Shown piece by piece: positions 8,684 to 11,864 of a stretch of DNA of 11,864 nt (its first letter is position 1; each line of letters starts with the position of its first letter). The position numbers and the translations under genes were made by a program. The notes below the pieces were generated by a model. That model did no database searches, was not told where the DNA came from, and saw only the letters and a program-made list of their open reading frames with translations. Source of the stretch: DATJPR01 sp035506295. GTDB taxonomy: Bacteria; Bacteroidota; Ignavibacteria; UBA10030; UBA6906. The stretch is taken from assembly GCA_035506295.1 (NCBI GenBank), contig DATJPR010000075.1:1-11864 (forward strand), given 5' to 3'.

Positions 8684-8699
8684 GGGAATTCCCTTGCTT
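8678..8699. promoter_or_regulatory. Perfect 22-bp palindrome between divergent units, candidate shared operator
   Basis: The sequence AAGCAAGGGAA is followed without a spacer by its exact reverse complement. It lies between two genes that point away from each other, so a terminator role is unlikely because no transcript from a known gene should end here. Both outer ends read TTGCTT outward and fit as -35 hexamers of the two candidate promoters listed separately. A dimeric repressor or activator bound here could therefore control both units. The binding protein is not identified. Confidence 0.6.
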
Positions 8700-8723
8700 C
8701 TCAAAGGAAATTCAGGTTATTAT
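8694..8723 (+). promoter_or_regulatory. Candidate sigma70-like promoter for the aminotransferase-permease-receiver unit
   Basis: TTGCTT (8694-8699) is followed after 18 bp by TATTAT (8718-8723), five of six matches to the -10 consensus. This predicts a start near 8730 and a leader of about 33 nt before ATG 8763. The -35 hexamer is the right end of the palindrome. An alternative -35, TTGGCA at 8733-8738, lies too close to the start codon to leave a leader and is less convincing. Confidence 0.42.
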
Positions 8724-8762
8724 TCTCCACTGTTGGCAATCAAGAGATTATTTGGATAGACC

Positions 8763-9935
8763 ATGCCCGAGTACCTTCCTCCCGCAGCGCTGCAACGCGC
8801 ACGGGAACTCTTCCCCCACACAACGCAAGGCCACATCTATCTCAATCACGCTGGAACGAGTCCTCTTTCCCGGCGGGTGGTCGATGCCGTCGAACGACAC
8901 CTGCACGAACGTTCCGTAGGACCCATCGACACGTACTGGACGGATATTCAGATGGTCGCCGAGTGCAGAGCGCTGATCCAGCGGCTGATCAACGCCGAAT
9001 CCACGGATCGCATCGCCTTTCAGGTGAACACCTCGGACGCCATCAATGTGGTTGCATCGGGACTGGATTGGAAATCCGGCGATCGCGTCCTCCTCAATTC
9101 GATTGAGTTCCCAGCCAATGTCTATCCTTACCTCAACCTGCGCCGCCTCGGGGTGGAAATCGACATCCTCCAGGCGGACGACGGACGTGTGACTCCGGAA
9201 ATGATCGTGAAGCATGTCCAGCCGCGGACCAGGTTGCTGGCGCTGAGCGCAGTGCAGTTCCTCTCGGGCTACCGGGCCGATCTGGCATCGCTCGGGGAGT
9301 TCTGCAGGAGCAAGGGGATCGTTTTTGCGGTTGACGGCATCCAGGCGGTGGGCGCGGTCAGGATCGACGTTCAGCGCATGAAGATCGATGCACTCTTTGC
9401 CGGCGCGCAGAAATGGCAAATGGCGCCGCACGGTTCCGGCTTTCTCTATCTCACCCAGGAGCTCCAGGCGAAGATCGGCCAACAATATCTCGGATGGCTC
9501 AGCGTTGAAGACCCGTGGAAGTTTCATGATTTCGACCAGGCGCTGGCTTCTTCCGCAAGGCGGTATGAAGGTGGAAGTCTGAACATGCCGAGTCTCTGGG
9601 GCCTCCATGCGGCTCTTGGGACGCTGTTGGAATTCGGGCCCGACCGCATCGAAGGACACCTCCTGGAGATCACCGCTCTTCTCCGCGACGGCCTCGCGGC
9701 AATTCCCGGACCCCGGGTCGTCACAACGTACCCCGACGATCAACGCGCCGGCATTATCACGGTGGCGCTCCCTGAACGGGTGGACGCGAAGGAGATCTTC
9801 AAACAGATGCTCGCGCGAAAAGTCACGATCGCCCTCCGGGAAGGCCAGCTCCGATACTCTCCCCACTTTTACTGCACGGCCGACGACATGCGCGCCGCCG
9901 TGAACGCAACGCACGAAGCCCTGGCACCGCATTGA
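8763..9935 (+). CDS. Class V aminotransferase-fold PLP-dependent enzyme
   Basis: This 390-residue enzyme has the fold-type I, class V aminotransferase architecture shared by cysteine desulfurases, isopenicillin-N epimerase-like and kynureninase-like proteins. It starts with the usual IYLNHAGTSPLS substrate-entry motif (25-36). Thr90-Ser91 in QVNTSDAIN should bind the PLP phosphate. Asp191 in VDGIQAVG contacts the pyridine nitrogen, with Gln194 next to the cofactor. Lys217 in FAGAQKWQMAPHGSGF is the Schiff-base lysine. The segment RRYEGGSLNMPSLWGLHAAL near 270-287 matches the class V region that closes over the active site. The exact reaction (transamination, desulfuration, epimerisation or lyase) is not decided by the motifs. 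There is no strong ribosome binding site before ATG 8763, only GGA eight bases upstream. The stop codon overlaps the start of the amino-acid permease, which suggests a role in using an imported amino acid or derivative. Confidence 0.9.
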   Translation: MPEYLPPAALQRARELFPHTTQGHIYLNHAGTSPLSRRVVDAVERHLHERSVGPIDTYWTDIQMVAECRALIQRLINAESTDRIAFQVNTSDAINVVASGLDWKSGDRVLLNSIEFPANVYPYLNLRRLGVEIDILQADDGRVTPEMIVKHVQPRTRLLALSAVQFLSGYRADLASLGEFCRSKGIVFAVDGIQAVGAVRIDVQRMKIDALFAGAQKWQMAPHGSGFLYLTQELQAKIGQQYLGWLSVEDPWKFHDFDQALASSARRYEGGSLNMPSLWGLHAALGTLLEFGPDRIEGHLLEITALLRDGLAAIPGPRVVTTYPDDQRAGIITVALPERVDAKEIFKQMLARKVTIALREGQLRYSPHFYCTADDMRAAVNATHEALAPH

Positions 9936-11266
9936 CCTCATTGCGTCGCGAGCTCACCCTCTTCGACCTGACGATGATCTCGATCGGATCGACGATCGGG
10001 GCCGGCATCTTCCTTACACCGTCGCTGATCACGGGCGCGCTGGTCTCGCCCGGATGGATCATGGCGGCCTGGCTCATCGGCGGCGTGATGGCCGTCTCCG
10101 GCGCCCTCGGATTTTCCGAGCTGGGAGCGATGATGCCCCACGCGGGCGGGATCTATGTGTTTCTCAAGGAAACCTACGGCGGGCTTGTCGCTTTTCTGTT
10201 CGGATGGACGGAGTTTCTGGTCACCAATACCGGCAGTATCGCCGCACTCGGCGTCGCCTTTGCGACGTATCTCGGCTATATCGTCCCGCTGGGAGCAACG
10301 GGAACGACGGCAGCGGCGATCATCGGGATCGTTGCCCTCACGGTCGTCAATGTGCTGGGCGTCAAGGCGGGCGGCGTCTTCTCGGATCTGTTCACCGCAT
10401 TGAAGCTCATCGGCATCGCCACGCTGATCGTTGTCGGCTTTGTCCTTGGTTCATCATCGCACATCGACCTCTCTTCCCCCTTCCGCATGCCACCCGGAGG
10501 ATTGAGCACATCGCTTTCCCTGGCGCTGGTCGGCGTGTTCTGGTCCATCGGGGGCTGGCAACATGCGACGTTTACCGGAGCGGAGGTGAAGAACCCCCAG
10601 CGGAATATTCCGCGCGCGATGATCATGGCATCGACGGTTATCACCCTCGTCTACGCAGTCACGGTCCTTGCCTATATGTTCTTGTTGACCGGACCTGAAA
10701 TCGCCTCCTCCACACGGCTCGCCGCAGACGCCATGGAGCGTGCCCTGGGAACGGCGGGCGGCATTGGCATTGCGCTGACCGTGTTCATCTCGACGTTCGG
10801 CACGGCGGGGGTGTACACCCTCACCGCGCCGCGAATCTATTACGCGATGGCGGTCGACGGCGTGTTCTTCAAACCTGTCGCACGATTGCACCCCAGATTC
10901 GGAACTCCCGCTTTCGCCATCATCACACAATCCCTCTGGGCGATTGTCCTGATTGCCTTCTGGGGGAAGTTCGAGAACCTGATTTCGTACGTCGTCTTTA
11001 CCGACTGGATCTTCTACGGACTGACGGGGGCAGCGGTCGTGATCCTCCGGAGGAAACTGCGCGACGCTCCTCGCCCATATAAAACGGTGCTCTACCCGTT
11101 CACGCCCATCGTGTTCACGCTGGGCGCCTTGTGGTTTGTCCTCAACACCCTGGTGAACAAGCCCCGGGAATCGGGCGCCGGCATTCTTTTTCTTCTTATC
11201 GGCATCCCGGTGTACTATCTCTGGAAACGCCGCAACCATCCTCTCACGCAAGCAGAACGGCCATGA
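9932..11266 (+). CDS. APC superfamily amino-acid permease
   Basis: This 444-residue polytopic inner-membrane protein probably carries amino acids by cation symport or exchange. About twelve hydrophobic segments are visible. TM1 has the APC signature GSTIGAGIFLTPSL (19-32), with the broken helix that binds the substrate backbone. The stretch FWSIGGWQHATFTGAEVKNP (about 204-223) is the conserved TM6/loop region of the LAT/SteT-like branch, and the protein ends in a short basic cytoplasmic tail. The substrate cannot be named. The start is TTG 9932, whose TTGA overlaps the aminotransferase stop, so translation is probably coupled. TTG 9941 is possible, while the first ATG (9974) would cut into TM1 and is unlikely. 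The 3' end overlaps the receiver gene by four bases (ATGA). Confidence 0.93.
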   Translation: MTSLRRELTLFDLTMISIGSTIGAGIFLTPSLITGALVSPGWIMAAWLIGGVMAVSGALGFSELGAMMPHAGGIYVFLKETYGGLVAFLFGWTEFLVTNTGSIAALGVAFATYLGYIVPLGATGTTAAAIIGIVALTVVNVLGVKAGGVFSDLFTALKLIGIATLIVVGFVLGSSSHIDLSSPFRMPPGGLSTSLSLALVGVFWSIGGWQHATFTGAEVKNPQRNIPRAMIMASTVITLVYAVTVLAYMFLLTGPEIASSTRLAADAMERALGTAGGIGIALTVFISTFGTAGVYTLTAPRIYYAMAVDGVFFKPVARLHPRFGTPAFAIITQSLWAIVLIAFWGKFENLISYVVFTDWIFYGLTGAAVVILRRKLRDAPRPYKTVLYPFTPIVFTLGALWFVLNTLVNKPRESGAGILFLLIGIPVYYLWKRRNHPLTQAERP

Positions 11267-11622
11267 AACCGGGATCGAGAATTCTGATCGTCGACGACAA
11301 CGCTGAGTTTCGTGCAATCATCAAGACCATTCTTGAGCGGAAGGGATTTTACGTCGCTGAGGCGTCGGACGGGCAGGAGGCGATCGAACGAATGGCGCGC
11401 GAACCGTTCCACATGGCCATCGTCGATCTGGACATGCCAAGAATGAACGGCCTCGAGCTCACGCGGAGAGTGAAGCAGGACTATCCTGGTATCCCGGTGA
11501 TGATGATTACCGCGTATGCTTCGTTCTATTCTCCGGGAGAGATTTTGGCGGCGGGGGTGGACGCATTTCTGCAGAAGCCCGTGGATTTTGCGCGGCTCAC
11601 CCAGGCGATTGAGAGTCTGTAA
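11263..11622 (+). CDS. Single-domain response regulator (CheY-like receiver)
   Basis: This 119-residue protein is one receiver domain and nothing more. The phosphorylation site is complete: Asp11-Asp12 bind Mg2+ in ILIVDDN, Asp55 in AIVDLDMPRMNG is the phospho-acceptor, Thr83 in MMITAY is the switch residue and Lys105 in FLQKPVD is the conserved lysine before the cis-proline. There is no DNA-binding or enzymatic output domain, so it must act through protein contact or as a phosphorelay intermediate. ATG 11263 overlaps the permease stop (ATGA). The frame is open further upstream, but that would be inside the permease and before the receiver fold. No clear Shine-Dalgarno is present, which fits translational coupling. 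The cognate kinase is not in the window. Confidence 0.92.
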   Translation: MKPGSRILIVDDNAEFRAIIKTILERKGFYVAEASDGQEAIERMAREPFHMAIVDLDMPRMNGLELTRRVKQDYPGIPVMMITAYASFYSPGEILAAGVDAFLQKPVDFARLTQAIESL

Positions 11623-11753
11623 CACAGTGCCGAGTTTCGGCGCAGAATACCATCACGGCGCACTTGGGCCCCATGACGCGCATCGTTTCATCGGGATCTC
11701 AACTTGATCTTGCTTTTCCGCAGGAGGTATTCCGGGAACTCTGAAGGCTCGCT
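11623..11753. other. Intergenic gap between convergent genes
   Basis: These 131 bp lie between the receiver stop and the stop of the convergent fragment. Apart from the weak hairpin at the left end and a five-base inverted repeat (TGAAG/CTTCA, 11742-11756) at the other stop, I see nothing coding. An AGGAGG sequence at 11722-11727 has no start codon at a usable distance. Confidence 0.6.
11627..11643 (+). terminator. Weak hairpin just after the receiver stop codon
   Basis: GCCGA (11629-11633) and TCGGC (11637-11641) form a five-base-pair stem around a GTT loop, extendable by a wobble pair and a G-C pair. It starts five bases after the receiver TAA. No T-run follows, so intrinsic termination is doubtful; it may only mark or protect the transcript end. 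Confidence 0.3.
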
Positions 11754-11864
11754 TCAACCTTTCTCCAGGAGAAGAGTGAACGAAAACCGATTGCCCTTGA
11801 ACTCTTTCTCGTGAAACCCCGTCTGGCTCGCAAGTTTCAGAATGGTGCTGCGAGACTGGTAATG
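11754..11864 (-). CDS. C-terminal fragment of an unidentified protein, possibly a SAM-dependent methyltransferase
   Basis: The last 36 codons and TGA stop of a minus-strand gene that enters from the right edge. The peptide contains SRSTILKLASQTGF followed by NRFSFTLLLEKG at the end. A helix with TILKLASQTGF and a final beta-strand of the type FSFTLLLEK is how many class I SAM-dependent methyltransferases end, but 36 residues are too few to be sure. It runs convergently towards the receiver gene, with 131 bp between their stops. A second minus-strand frame is also open across this short stretch, so even the coding call is moderate. Confidence 0.45.
   Translation of the reverse strand, partial: HYQSRSTILKLASQTGFHEKEFKGNRFSFTLLLEKG

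Noticed and set aside
8678..8699. Reading the perfect palindrome as an intrinsic terminator
   Set aside because: The flanking genes diverge, it has no loop and no T-run, and its ends fit outward promoter elements better.
8748..9941. 397-codon minus-strand open frame
   Set aside because: It mirrors the aminotransferase almost end to end. The plus strand has the PLP-lysine and other class V motifs, so this is a shadow.
10454..11317. 287-codon minus-strand open frame
   Set aside because: It is antisense to the permease, with a charged composition and no domain.
11721..11780. A small plus-strand gene after AGGAGG (11722-11727) or after AGGAG near 11767
   Set aside because: The first has no ATG, GTG or TTG at usable spacing. 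The second leads from a GTG to a stop after about a dozen codons, inside the convergent fragment.

Overview
The window is about 11.9 kb of gene-dense bacterial DNA, roughly 58-60% GC by eye. It resembles a member of the Bacteroidota/Ignavibacteriota/Chlorobiota (FCB) group. The best clues are the penicillin-binding protein 1C, which has a Cys-rich linker and C-terminal domain of the kind I associate with Bacteroidota homologues, and the lipoprotein alpha-2-macroglobulin with a Tyr/Asp-rich insertion. The lineage is an inference from protein style; there is no rRNA or other marker gene.

Left two-thirds, minus strand (8603 down to 1): a likely operon in the order C1 (papain-like) cysteine peptidase -> pbpC -> alpha-2-macroglobulin. 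The A2M gene runs off the left edge with its last part missing. The pbpC/A2M pair is a known bacterial partnership: PBP1C makes and repairs peptidoglycan, and the thioester A2M is thought to trap invading proteases in the periplasm. The papain-like peptidase at the head of this operon is the less expected member. A G-rich inverted repeat lies between the peptidase and pbpC and overlaps the pbpC start codon.

Right third, plus strand (8763 to 11622): a tightly packed three-gene unit. A class-V PLP-dependent aminotransferase-fold enzyme overlaps an APC-family amino-acid permease by 4 nt (TTGA), and the permease overlaps a stand-alone receiver-domain response regulator by 4 nt (ATGA). The first two suggest amino-acid uptake and conversion. 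The receiver has no output domain and no kinase in view.

The two units diverge from a 159-bp region (8604-8762). It is centred on a perfect 22-bp palindrome whose two ends read outward as TTGCTT. Each end sits 17 or 18 bp from a TATAAT-like hexamer, so a single palindrome may supply the -35 elements of both promoters and be a shared operator. Beyond the receiver gene are a short non-coding gap and the last 36 codons of a convergent minus-strand gene cut by the right edge.

I see no tRNA, rRNA, CRISPR array, transposase or attachment site. Nothing here is clearly an undescribed defence or mobile system. The points most worth follow-up are the peptidase/PBP1C/anti-protease operon, the shared palindrome, the start-codon hairpin of pbpC and the coupled orphan receiver.
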